Position numbers and translations under genes: made by a program. A stretch of 36,436 nt of DNA from Candidatus Moranbacteria bacterium GW2011_GWE1_49_15 (GTDB lineage: Bacteria; Patescibacteriota; Minisyncoccia; Moranbacterales; GWC2-37-73): NCBI GenBank assembly GCA_001003855.1, contig LCPX01000001.1, positions 1-36,436 on the forward strand, read 5' to 3'. Of this stretch, positions 15,537-24,674 are shown piece after piece (the stretch's first letter is position 1; every line of letters begins with the position of its first letter). Below the pieces are notes generated by a model that did no database searches, had not been told where the DNA came from, and was given only the letters and a program-made list of their open reading frames with translations.

Positions 15537-16110
15537 ATCTTTTTGCCCACTGTGGAGCGCGTCTTGCTTTTTTGAGTCCCGGTTTTTTCCTTTCAACCTT
15601 CCTTGCGTCTCGGGTGAGAAATCCTCCGTCGCGGAGGGATTTCTTGAGAGCCTCGTCGAATTCAACCAATGCCCTGGCGATTCCAAGTTGCACCGCTTCG
15701 ACCTGTCCGGTCATTCCTCCTCCTTTGACGAGAGCCGTCATGGTGAATTTTCCGTGCATTCCGATCTCCTTAAGAGGAGCCATCATCACGTTCTGCTGGG
15801 CCAAAGTCGGGAAATAATCCTTCATCTCCTTGCCGTTGATGATGAGTTCGGCATCGGTCGCTTTGTCGTTGGAGTATAACCTGACCTGGGCTACCGAAGT
15901 CTTCCTCCTGCCAACTCCGTGGAAGTATTTGCCTTCCATCTTCAAGGCCTTCTTCTCGACTTTAACCTCCGGCTTCGCTTCCGCCTTGGTTTCTGTCTTG
16001 TTCACGATTGTCGCCGCTTTCTTAGCCGGGGCTTTCTTGGCCGGGGCCTTCTTGGCGGCGGCTTTCTTCGGCGCGGCCTTCTTTGTTGCTGCTTTTTTTG
16101 CTACTGCCAT
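15535..16110 (-). CDS. rpsI: 30S ribosomal protein S9 with Lys/Ala-rich N-terminal extension
   Basis: 'GVGRRKTSVAQVRLYSNDKATDAELIINGKEMKDYFP...GGGMTGQVEAVQLGIARALVEFD...LTRDARKVERKKPGLKKARRAPQWAKR'. Confidence 0.97.
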   Translation of the reverse strand: MAVAKKAATKKAAPKKAAAKKAPAKKAPAKKAATIVNKTETKAEAKPEVKVEKKALKMEGKYFHGVGRRKTSVAQVRLYSNDKATDAELIINGKEMKDYFPTLAQQNVMMAPLKEIGMHGKFTMTALVKGGGMTGQVEAVQLGIARALVEFDEALKKSLRDGGFLTRDARKVERKKPGLKKARRAPQWAKR

Positions 16111-16131
16111 ATGTTATCTTATAATTCGAAA

Positions 16132-16518
16132 TTAGTGCGTTACGTCGATTTTGTACTGGTGCTCGCTCCCGGTGACAACATGGAGTCTCTTCATCATGCG
16201 GTCTCTGAGCTTGTTTTTCGGAAGCATTCCATTCACTGCGTTCTTGAAAACCTTAGCCGGGTCCTTGGCCAAAAGATCCTTGAGCGCTATCGAGGTGATT
16301 CCGCCAGGATATCCGCTGAATCTGTGGTAAATCTTACCTTCGAGTTTGTTCCCGGTAATAGCGACCTTTTCGGCGTTGATGATGACCACGCTGTCCCCCG
16401 CATCTATGTGGGGCGTGAAGTCGACTTTCTTTTTACCGCTCAAAACAAGCGCTACGTCGGTAGCGATCCTTCCGAGAACTTTCCCTTTGGCGTCAAACAG
16501 ATGAGTTTTCCTTTCCAT
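16132..16518 (-). CDS. rplM: 50S ribosomal protein L13
   Basis: 'LFDAKGKVLGRIATDVALVLSGKKKVDFTPHIDAGDSVVIINAEKVAITGNKLEGKIYHRFSGYPGGI'. Confidence 0.97.
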   Translation of the reverse strand: MERKTHLFDAKGKVLGRIATDVALVLSGKKKVDFTPHIDAGDSVVIINAEKVAITGNKLEGKIYHRFSGYPGGITSIALKDLLAKDPAKVFKNAVNGMLPKNKLRDRMMKRLHVVTGSEHQYKIDVTH

Positions 16519-16625
16519 AATTTATAATCATAAACACGAAACATGTGACATGGAACAAAACTTACTTTCTCACGATTTCCGATAGAATTCCAATGTTCTA
16601 TGTTCTATGTTGTATGCTCTATGAT

Positions 16626-16991
16626 TTATACGAATTCGATAACGGCCATCTTGGCGCTATCTCCTTTTCGTCTTTCCAACTTAATGATCCTCACGAAACC
16701 GCTGGCCCTTCCTTCGAAACGCGCGAGGAATTCTCCGGAAAGCTTCTTCACCGCCACGAGCGGCATATGCTTTCGAAGATCCCTGACGATCGAGACTTTC
16801 TTGGTTTCGTCTTTTCTCATTTTGAGGGCTTTCCCGACCATCCTGTCGACGATACCTTTGATCTCTTTGGCTCTCGCCTCGGTTGTCGTGATTTTCTCTT
16901 TCACTATCAAACTTCCGACCAGCGTCTTGAGGAATGCCGTCCTTTGGCCCTTGAGCCTGCTGAATTTTCTCCCTTTTACTCTATGTTTCAT
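16626..16991 (-). CDS. rplQ: 50S ribosomal protein L17
   Basis: 'MKHRVKGRKFSRLKGQRTAFLKTLVGSLIVKEKITTTEARAKEIKGIVDRMV'. Confidence 0.97.
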   Translation of the reverse strand: MKHRVKGRKFSRLKGQRTAFLKTLVGSLIVKEKITTTEARAKEIKGIVDRMVGKALKMRKDETKKVSIVRDLRKHMPLVAVKKLSGEFLARFEGRASGFVRIIKLERRKGDSAKMAVIEFV

Positions 16992-17015
16992 ACTTTTCTT
17001 ATTTGAACTTGCTGA

Positions 17016-18014
17016 TTATTTCTGCTTAAGGGTCAATCCGAATTCTCCGACGGCTTTCTTGATTTCCTTAAGACCTTTGTCTCCCATTCCCTCCAAGGCC
17101 AGGATTCCCGCCTCATCGTGCTTGACTATGTCCTTGACCTTCTTGATTCCGCTGGCTTCCAAGACATTAAGAGTTCTGGTCGAAAGGGACTTGAGTTCCT
17201 CAATCTTTATCTTCAAAGGATCGACGGCCTCTTCCGCTTTCTCGACGACCTCCTCGACTTCCGCGATCTTAACCTCCTCTTGGATCTCCTCCTTTTCAAC
17301 TTCGATGCCTATCAAAGCGGAGAACTGCTCGACGAGGATGGCGACAGCCTTAGAAAAAGCATCCTGTGGGGTTATGCTTCCGTCGGTAACTATTTCAAGG
17401 GTGATCTTGTTGTAGTCGGTCCTTTTTCCTACGCGTGCGTTTTCAACTTCATAATTAACCCTTTTTATGGGGGTATACACGGCATCTATGGCGATCACGC
17501 CGATTTCCTTATCGGGCCTCTCCTGCTGTTCGATAGTCACGTATCCGAGACCTTTGGAAACTTCGAGCTCCATCTCAAGCTCGGTTTTCTTGTCGGTAAT
17601 GGTCGCGATCAACTGGTCCTTGCTCACGATTTCCACGCTGGAAGGACATTTGATTTCGTTTGCCGTAACAGGTCCCTCTCCTTTGAATTTCAACGTCACC
17701 TTCACCGGCTCGTCGGAGTGCATTTGGAATCTGATTTTTTTGAGGTTCAGGATTATCTGAACGACATCTTCTTTGACTCCGTCAATCGTGGAAAACTCAT
17801 GGGAAACTCCCTTGATCTTAACGGAATTTACAGCCGCTCCTTCCAAAGAGGAGAGAAGCACACGCCTAAGCGCATTTCCAAGAGTCGCCCCGTATCCCGG
17901 GTAACATCCTGAAATTTCAAACTTTCCTGAAAATTCGTTGATTGGCGTATATTTTGGCTTTTGAGGAAGAGAAACCATCTGCATATCCTCTTTGTGAAGC
18001 TGGGGCCCGTGCAA
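17016..18014 (-). CDS. rpoA: DNA-directed RNA polymerase subunit alpha
   Basis: 'GYGATLGNALRRVLLSSLEGAAVNSVKIKGVSHEFSTIDGVKEDVVQIILNLK' plus a C-terminal HhH domain. Start may be at MVSLPQKP. Confidence 0.97.
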   Translation of the reverse strand: MHGPQLHKEDMQMVSLPQKPKYTPINEFSGKFEISGCYPGYGATLGNALRRVLLSSLEGAAVNSVKIKGVSHEFSTIDGVKEDVVQIILNLKKIRFQMHSDEPVKVTLKFKGEGPVTANEIKCPSSVEIVSKDQLIATITDKKTELEMELEVSKGLGYVTIEQQERPDKEIGVIAIDAVYTPIKRVNYEVENARVGKRTDYNKITLEIVTDGSITPQDAFSKAVAILVEQFSALIGIEVEKEEIQEEVKIAEVEEVVEKAEEAVDPLKIKIEELKSLSTRTLNVLEASGIKKVKDIVKHDEAGILALEGMGDKGLKEIKKAVGEFGLTLKQK

Positions 18015-18082
18015 CTTAGAGTCACAAACCCGAGATCCTGATTAATGATTGAAATTCTATTGAAATCCTAAAAAATTGAAAC

Positions 18083-18715
18083 CTAGCGAGAGAAATACTC
18101 GACTACCATCTGCGGGTCGACGTGGACGTCGATCTCGTCCCTGGTAGGCAAAGAGATCACTTTTCCTTCGAACTTCGCGGTGTCGAACTGCATCCAAGAC
18201 GGAAAATCCTTCTTGTTCTTCACGACCGGAAGCTGGCTTGCGAAAAAAGCTCCGTCCTTCTTCGTTTCATTGATGCCTATGACGTCTCCGATTTTCACTT
18301 CAAAAGAAGGAATGTCCACTTTCTTCCCGTTTACAGTGAAGTGTCCGTGGGTGACGAGCTGCCTGGCCTGCGAAGGAGCTTGGGAGAATCCCATTTTTCT
18401 CACGACGCTGTCCAAACGAAGTTCGAGTCTTGCCATAAGCATATCTCCGGTAACACCCTTCCTGCCCTTGGCCTCATCGAAGTGTCTGCGGAACTGCTTC
18501 TCCAAAACCCCATACATCCTCTTGATTCTCTGCTTCATGGCGAGCTGCTTTCCGAACTCGGAAAGTCCCCTGGAAATATTCTTTCCATGCTGACCTGGAG
18601 CATAAGGCCTCCTGACAACGGCGCATTTAGCGCTGTTACAGCGATCACCTTTAAGAAAGAGCTTTTCCCCGGCTCTTCTGCATTTTTTACATTTTGAATC
18701 CAAATCTCGTGCCAT
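18083..18715 (-). CDS. rpsD: 30S ribosomal protein S4 (Cys-containing form)
   Basis: 'MARDLDSKCKKCRRAGEKLFLKGDRCNSAKCAVVRRPYAPGQHG...KRMYGVLEKQFRRHF'. Confidence 0.97.
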   Translation of the reverse strand: MARDLDSKCKKCRRAGEKLFLKGDRCNSAKCAVVRRPYAPGQHGKNISRGLSEFGKQLAMKQRIKRMYGVLEKQFRRHFDEAKGRKGVTGDMLMARLELRLDSVVRKMGFSQAPSQARQLVTHGHFTVNGKKVDIPSFEVKIGDVIGINETKKDGAFFASQLPVVKNKKDFPSWMQFDTAKFEGKVISLPTRDEIDVHVDPQMVVEYFSR

Positions 18716-18770
18716 ATCCTATGTAAATTTCAAATCGTTAAATTTAAAATCTTAAATTATTACTTAAATG

Positions 18771-19235
18771 CTATACCCTTCTTGGTTTTTTAGGCCTGCA
18801 CCCGTTGTGAGGGATAGGAGTGACGTCTTTGATGATCTGGATGTCAAATCCCCTGTTGGCCAAGCCTCTAATGGAAGCTTCTCGACCGCTTCCGACACCT
18901 TTGACGTATACTTCCAATTCCTGGATCCCATATTTCTTCACCTTCTCGGAAACGTCTCCGACGACCTGCGTCGCGGCATATGGAGTGGCTTTCTTAGCCC
19001 CCTTGAATCCCAAAAGGCCGGAGCTGGACCAACCCAAAATTCCTCCGTTCAAATCGGAAATCGTAACCATCGTATTGTTATAGGTGCATTTGATATGAGC
19101 CTGCCCCTTCAGAATCTGCTGTTTAGCCCTCTTCTTTTTCTTCTTAGCTTCGGCAGCGGAAGACTGCTCGGCTACGGCCTGCTCCTCTTTCTCAACAACC
19201 TCCACCTCTTCGGTTTTTTTAACTTCTTCAGCCAT
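18771..19235 (-). CDS. rpsK: 30S ribosomal protein S11 with charged N-terminal extension
   Basis: '[44 protein letters not shown]'-type core ending '[18 protein letters not shown]'. Confidence 0.97.
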   Translation of the reverse strand: [154 protein letters not shown]

Positions 19236-19367
19236 AAATATCTTTAATAATTCAAAATTTAAATCTCAAAATGCAAAACCGTCGCATTGCTCCGCAGTAT
19301 TTTCCCGATGACAGGAAAGAAGCGATTGCCCGTATTTTGATTTTTGATTTCTATCCTATTTTTATGC

Positions 19368-19754
19368 CTATGTCTTTTCGACGCTCTTCCTTCCGCTTCC
19401 CATCGTCTTTCTCGTATTACCGCGGACCGTCCTACTGTTGGTCTTGGTCCTCTGTCCACGTACAGGAAGCCCCTTTTGGTGGCGCACTCCCCTGTGGCAT
19501 CCGATTTCCTTGAGCCTTTTCACGTTCATCTTGACCTCGTGCTTGAGCTCTCCCTCTACCTTGTATTTCTTTTCGATCTCGTCCCTGAGCTTGGCCGCAT
19601 CCTCGGAATTCACATCCTTGGTCCTGGTTTCCTTGTCGATCCCCACTTTTTCAAGGATCTTTTCGCTCGTAGTCGGTCCGATGCCGTAAACGTAGGTAAG
19701 GGCGACTTTTATTTTCTTTTCATCTGGAAGGTTGATACCTGCTATTCTTATCAT
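19368..19754 (-). CDS. rpsM: 30S ribosomal protein S13
   Basis: 'MIRIAGINLPDEKKIKVALTYVYGIGPTTSEKIL...GVRHQKGLPVRGQRTKTNSRTVRG'. Confidence 0.97.
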   Translation of the reverse strand: MIRIAGINLPDEKKIKVALTYVYGIGPTTSEKILEKVGIDKETRTKDVNSEDAAKLRDEIEKKYKVEGELKHEVKMNVKRLKEIGCHRGVRHQKGLPVRGQRTKTNSRTVRGNTRKTMGSGRKSVEKT

Positions 19755-19801
19755 AATACGTCTGGATTTAAAATTTGAAATCCTAAATTTAAAATTATTT
19801 C

Positions 19802-19915
19802 TTATCCCTGCCTCTGCTTGTGCTTAGGAGTAACGCAAATAACGTAGACTTTTCCTCTACGTTTCACTATCTTACATTTGGCGCAAATTTTTTTGACTGA
19901 TGCTCTGACTTTCAT
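19802..19915 (-). CDS. rpmJ: 50S ribosomal protein L36
   Basis: Manual translation [37 protein letters not shown] (37 aa, below the ORF-track cutoff) between rpsM and infA. Confidence 0.95.
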   Translation of the reverse strand: MKVRASVKKICAKCKIVKRRGKVYVICVTPKHKQRQG

Positions 19916-19920
19916 TTGAT

Positions 19921-20136
19921 TTACATTCTTTTAATTATTCTACCTTTTGTCAGGTCGTATGGGCTCATTTCGAGCTGGACCCTGTCTCCGGGAAGAAGAC
20001 GTATGTAATTGACCCTCATCCTGCCTGATATGTGAGCCAGGATTTCATGACCATTATCAAGCTTCACCTTGAAAGTCGTGCTTGGCAACGTCTCAATTAC
20101 GGATCCTTCCAATTTTATTAGTTCTTTATCTGCCAT
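19921..20136 (-). CDS. infA: Translation initiation factor IF-1
   Basis: '[65 protein letters not shown]'. Confidence 0.97.
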   Translation of the reverse strand: MADKELIKLEGSVIETLPSTTFKVKLDNGHEILAHISGRMRVNYIRLLPGDRVQLEMSPYDLTKGRIIKRM

Positions 20137-20270
20137 AATTCATATTAAACGACAACATAAAAATAGAGGTTATTATTTCTTCCAGAAAAACTATCCTTGA
20201 GCGTGAATTTCCTATAGTTTTTTTCCTCTACTTCTGGACCTCATATTCGGTTTTCAGATAGCGTAAATAT

Positions 20271-20299
20271 ATGCTAACAGGTATGGTTTTTTTTGTCAA
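20271..20299 (-). promoter_or_regulatory. Promoter for the infA-rpmJ-rpsM... operon
   Basis: Minus strand TTGACA (20299-20294) - 17 bp - TAGCAT (20276-20271). Confidence 0.65.
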
Positions 20300-20316
20300 C
20301 ACCTGAAGCGATATAG

Positions 20317-22254
20317 CTACTTGCTCTCGTAATCCTTGACTTCGAGCATGATCCTCCTGCCTAATTTTGGCGTAGTTGAGACAAATTCCGGCTGTACGGA
20401 AATTTCAAGGTTTTTAACATATGGATATCCCTTAAGGATCATCCTGATCTCATCCTCATCCTTGGAAATAAGCTGTTTTTTGAAGGCATCGGCGTCGAAT
20501 GAAGGCTTGGAAGTGACCTGGGCGGAAACCTTTATATCGGCCTTGGATCCCTCAAGGTCCACTTCCGCTCCGGAGTAGCTGATAACGACTTCGCTTATGG
20601 AGTAGGCGAAATCCCTCTTATTCCTGTCCTTGTACAACTTTTCAGCTATTTCCCTTATCTGGTTTTCCGAAAATATCAGGAAGTTAGCCTTGGCCCTCAC
20701 TTGATAGTCGAATTCATTCCTCAAGTCCCCGCTTTTGGCGAGAGGTACGGATTCGATTATCTCGAATTCCGACGCCTCCTCGAGTATCATCTCCCCCTGG
20801 GCAAGCTCGCTTTTGACGGATTCCACCATTTTTTCCCTGATAGAATCTTCCGTCTTATTCTTGGCCCCGTCTATGTCCGACTGCGCTACCAACTTGGCCG
20901 CATCCGCGGACGAGCCTCCGCCCAGCATGGGCTCGGAAGATTTGGCGTAAATCTTGGCATATTTATCTCCGCCCCTGAAGCCCGGAATCGTGAACGAGGT
21001 CGGTCCCACATTATACTGCTCACCCGGCATATCGGCAATAACCTCGACTTCGATAGCTCCGGGATTCGCTTCACCGGCGACGTTGGTTGTCCCCGGAACG
21101 ACGACTCCTTCGACAAGCCTGAATATTTTACCATCCCCGGTCTCAAACCTGGTCGAAGCCACCAGGGATTGGGAGGCGCTGCTATATTCATTATAAATGA
21201 CTATCTTTCCTCTGGCTTTCTGTCCGGCAGATTCGCTTACTCCGGTGGATGCGCTCGAAAGGGTCAATTCCCCTTCCTTGCTCAAAAGCCTGGCTGGTAC
21301 TTTCAAATTTTCCAAATCTTCCGTTTGCAAAGCCGCATCGGCCTCCACCGTAAAATCCACCTTCTTGCTTTCATTTTCCAAATAAACCGTTATTTCGGCT
21401 TTCGGAACAAGGAAATACGCGGCCGTCCCCGCCGTAATCAAGAGCATCAGGATAATAAAAATGAAAAGCAAGCTCCTTTCCCCCCTTGAGGCGGGCTGGG
21501 GTCTTCTCGAGGCAGTCTCGCTTCTGGACAGCTTGGGGGTAGTCGAGTTGAACATCCTCTCGAATTTCTCCTCCTTTTCCGGATCCATGAATTCCTCGAA
21601 AGATTTCTTGATGTCATATCTGCTGCCCCTGCCTCCCATGGCCGGCTGCTGCGTCGGCGTGGGCTTGTGCGGCGGTTGAGGCCTTACGATATCGGAAGAC
21701 GTGCGGGCAACCTGGACGTGGTTGGTTTTTTTGAAATCGGAAAGGGTGTGGGGAGGTTTTCTTGGGGCCGGCATGCGGACCTCCTCCTCGACAGTCGCGA
21801 TTTGCTCCTCGGGCCGGATTTCCATATCATCCTCATCCGATTCTTCCTCCAATTCTTCATCCGATTCCTCTTGCGAACCTCCATAAAAACCGGACGAACC
21901 CACCTTCACCAATCTTTCCTTTTTTTGAATAGCTGAATCCGTAACGGATTGCTGGATCGGTTCACTTACCTCCACTTCCTCCGATTCCGTCAGATCCAAA
22001 CCATCCATGGACATCTTCGCGCTTATCCCCGCCCTTTCTGCCATCTTGAGCGTTTGCTCGTCCTGCGTCACCAAGGTCGCTCCCTTGCCAAGCTTCTCAG
22101 CCTCCCTCTTGAGCAGTTTCAAGTTGACGATGCTCTGAGCGACCAAAGCCCTCTTAGGAACGACGAAATAATTGTCGGTCGCCGGCGATTTCCTAAGTTT
22201 TTCTATTACCGATGAGATTTCCTCATCAATCTCGATATAAAAAGTTTGGTGCAT
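20317..22254 (-). CDS. Large single-TM protein with baseplate J/gp47-like C-terminal region
   Basis: 645 aa; conserved N-terminal domain, acidic/Pro-rich linker, one TM ('LLFIFIILMLLITAGTAAYFLV'), then 'KARGKIVIYNEYSSASQSLVASTRFET...IEVEVIADMPGEQYNVGPTSFTIPGF'. Confidence 0.7.
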   Translation of the reverse strand: MHQTFYIEIDEEISSVIEKLRKSPATDNYFVVPKRALVAQSIVNLKLLKREAEKLGKGATLVTQDEQTLKMAERAGISAKMSMDGLDLTESEEVEVSEPIQQSVTDSAIQKKERLVKVGSSGFYGGSQEESDEELEEESDEDDMEIRPEEQIATVEEEVRMPAPRKPPHTLSDFKKTNHVQVARTSSDIVRPQPPHKPTPTQQPAMGGRGSRYDIKKSFEEFMDPEKEEKFERMFNSTTPKLSRSETASRRPQPASRGERSLLFIFIILMLLITAGTAAYFLVPKAEITVYLENESKKVDFTVEADAALQTEDLENLKVPARLLSKEGELTLSSASTGVSESAGQKARGKIVIYNEYSSASQSLVASTRFETGDGKIFRLVEGVVVPGTTNVAGEANPGAIEVEVIADMPGEQYNVGPTSFTIPGFRGGDKYAKIYAKSSEPMLGGGSSADAAKLVAQSDIDGAKNKTEDSIREKMVESVKSELAQGEMILEEASEFEIIESVPLAKSGDLRNEFDYQVRAKANFLIFSENQIREIAEKLYKDRNKRDFAYSISEVVISYSGAEVDLEGSKADIKVSAQVTSKPSFDADAFKKQLISKDEDEIRMILKGYPYVKNLEISVQPEFVSTTPKLGRRIMLEVKDYESK

Positions 22255-22306
22255 AATTATATGGTTAGGGAATAAGCTTATTAAATCATATCTTAAAAAA
22301 ATATAC

Positions 22307-23575
22307 CTAGCCCTCTATGTTCTGCACGGTCCTGCGCAAAATTCCAGCCATGAGTTTCTCTTCGCCCGCCACGTCAAGCGCCAAATTCGCAAGTCCCATA
22401 GGGGTGACATCCTGGGGATTGGTCAGCTCTCCAGTGCCGTCCACTATCCTTGCCACGTCCTTGGGTTGCAAGAAACTCACTGACGGGGCCTTGGCGAAAG
22501 GAAGATTCTTTATCCATTCCTTCGAAGAAAGAGCGTTCTTTATTCCCGGAAGAGCGGAGCCTCCTCCGCAAAGCAACACCTTGGACGGCAACACGTCCGA
22601 TTCTGCGAACTCGGCCAATGACAACTCAACTCCTCCGAGCCAAACCTGGCAATCGTTCTCGAAAATCTTATCGATCTTGGTGGTGACATCCGCCCCAAGT
22701 TTTCCTTCGGCATAATTTATCTTGAGAACTTCGGCTTCCTCGAAAGGAATTCCGAGTTCTTGGGCAAGTTTTTTCGTGAAAGCCCTCCCGCCGAACGCGA
22801 ACATCTTCGTTCCCTCCAAACCGCCGTTACGGACAACCGCTATATCGGTCGTTCCCCCGCCTATGTCTATGAAAATCGCGCTAAAATCCAAAACGTCGTC
22901 ATAATCCACGCTGCGGGCGACCGCATACGGCTCCGCGGCTATGCTCATCAACTCCACTCCCAACTCGTCGGCGATGGCATGGATGGCTCCGAGATGGATC
23001 ATCGGCGCATAAGCGTTGAAAATGCTTATGGAGACGTCCTTACCTTGGAATCCGACGGGATTCTTAACCTGATATCCGTCGATACGCACGTCCACGATAG
23101 CCGCGTTTATGAGTTTTATCTCGATATCATCCTGTCCCGTTTCCCAGGCGATCTGTTGTTTGATGCGATCGAACGCCTTGAGCTGGACCCTGTGTATTAT
23201 CGTCCGAAGTTCCGCGATATCGATCCTGCTTTCGGATCTGGACCTTTCGTAATGGACGGTCGTCGTCGTTCCTTTTACGAGCTCACCGGCTATCCCGACG
23301 ATGGCTTTTTTTATCTTTTTGATTCCGGCTTTTTCCTGGGCGCCCACGATAGCTCTTTTGCAAGTGTCGATAACACCGGAGATATCGGAAACCGCCCCGC
23401 TTTGCATGTTTCCATGGCTCTGTCTTTCTTTGGAAACGCCCAGTACCTCACCGGCCACATTCTCCCCTTCGGAATGCGTCCGAAAAACCAGAGCTTTCGC
23501 GAACTCCGTTCCTATATCCAAAGCGAGCAGATTTTCTGATTTTCCTCCAAGGGAAATTTTTGAAAAAAATGACAT
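22307..23575 (-). CDS. ftsA: FtsA-like actin-fold cell-division protein
   Basis: 422 aa; 'LLALDIGTEFAKALVF', 'FSAIFIDIGGGTTDIAVVRNG', 'VLLCGGGSALPGIKNAL', SHS2-like insertion. Confidence 0.8.
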   Translation of the reverse strand: MSFFSKISLGGKSENLLALDIGTEFAKALVFRTHSEGENVAGEVLGVSKERQSHGNMQSGAVSDISGVIDTCKRAIVGAQEKAGIKKIKKAIVGIAGELVKGTTTTVHYERSRSESRIDIAELRTIIHRVQLKAFDRIKQQIAWETGQDDIEIKLINAAIVDVRIDGYQVKNPVGFQGKDVSISIFNAYAPMIHLGAIHAIADELGVELMSIAAEPYAVARSVDYDDVLDFSAIFIDIGGGTTDIAVVRNGGLEGTKMFAFGGRAFTKKLAQELGIPFEEAEVLKINYAEGKLGADVTTKIDKIFENDCQVWLGGVELSLAEFAESDVLPSKVLLCGGGSALPGIKNALSSKEWIKNLPFAKAPSVSFLQPKDVARIVDGTGELTNPQDVTPMGLANLALDVAGEEKLMAGILRRTVQNIEG

Positions 23576-23589
23576 AAGTTATCCGCTTA

Positions 23590-24642
23590 TTATTGGTTCA
23601 CCTTCTCGATCTTAACGTGTTTCGCGATATTTCTGATTTCTTTTTCACGCAAAAGCCCTTTTTGTCCGCCGTATTCCTTGACCGAATTGCTGCCATTGAC
23701 GATTCCCCACGCCAACGCGTCGCCCAAAGTTTTTCCTTTCAGCAAAGCTCCGAAAAATCCGCTGGTGAAAGCGTCTCCGGAACCGGTAGTGTCGACGGCT
23801 TCGACCACTATGGCCGCGGCGTGCGATATGCCGTTCTCGTCCTTCGCCCAGGCTCCGCGGATCCCGTCAGTGATAAGAACAACTCGCGGACCAAGGTCTT
23901 TCAGTTTTTCCAAAAGATACGCCTCGTCGTTCAGTTGTTTTCTGGTCGATCCCAAAGCCACATGCGTCACGATTTCCAATGCCTCGTCCTTGTTGAGCAT
24001 AAGAAGCTCCGCACGCGTGATGGCCCCGATGACAGCTTCGGTATCGGTCGCGATGTTTTTCTGTCCGGGATTGAAAGCGATCCTTTTTTTCTTTTCCGAC
24101 GAGAACTTCAGGATCTTTTTCAAATTTTCCTGCCAAGGGCCGTTAAGCGAACTCACGAACAGCCAGTCCGCCTTGCGGAGTTTTCCTGGAATTATTTCCA
24201 ATTTCTCATTGGCACTGCGATCGGAAAAAACCGTGCGCTCCCCGGTCTTGGCGTCGACTAGGATAAAAGAAAGGTCGCTTTTGCATTTCTTCTCCTTCTG
24301 CAGGACGTCCAGTCCGACACCTCCTTTTTTCAGCTCTTGCCCGATCCACTCACCGATGGAATCGTCCCCGATCTTCGTGCAGCATCGGACATCCGCGCCG
24401 AGACGAGCCAGTCCGTAGGCCACATTGGCGGCGCACCCTCCGACGGTCTCAAAACGATCTTCTACTTGGTATTTTGCTCCCAACTCGAAGGCGATTTTTT
24501 TCTGCGCGGTGAGATCTTTCGGCGTATCGAAAATCACTCCCTTGTCCGTCGGGAAAAAAACGTCTTTCGACGAAGAACCTATGCAAATGACGGTATCGGT
24601 CTTCGCCCTGCGCTTTGATTTTGAGAAAAATTTTCGAAGCAT
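23590..24642 (-). CDS. PfkB-family carbohydrate/nucleoside kinase
   Basis: 350 aa; 'GGCAANVAYGLARLGADVRCCTKIGDDSIG' and 'VEAVDTTGSGDAFTSGFFGALLKG'. Confidence 0.92.
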   Translation of the reverse strand: MLRKFFSKSKRRAKTDTVICIGSSSKDVFFPTDKGVIFDTPKDLTAQKKIAFELGAKYQVEDRFETVGGCAANVAYGLARLGADVRCCTKIGDDSIGEWIGQELKKGGVGLDVLQKEKKCKSDLSFILVDAKTGERTVFSDRSANEKLEIIPGKLRKADWLFVSSLNGPWQENLKKILKFSSEKKKRIAFNPGQKNIATDTEAVIGAITRAELLMLNKDEALEIVTHVALGSTRKQLNDEAYLLEKLKDLGPRVVLITDGIRGAWAKDENGISHAAAIVVEAVDTTGSGDAFTSGFFGALLKGKTLGDALAWGIVNGSNSVKEYGGQKGLLREKEIRNIAKHVKIEKVNQ

Positions 24643-24674
24643 CTACGCGTGATGAAATTTTATATCCTCCTATT

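Noticed and set aside
15192-15686. 164-aa minus-strand ORF across the rpsI tail and repeats
   Set aside because: Out-of-frame reading through the end of rpsI and the structured repeats; its repeated peptide pattern comes from the DNA repeat, not from a protein.
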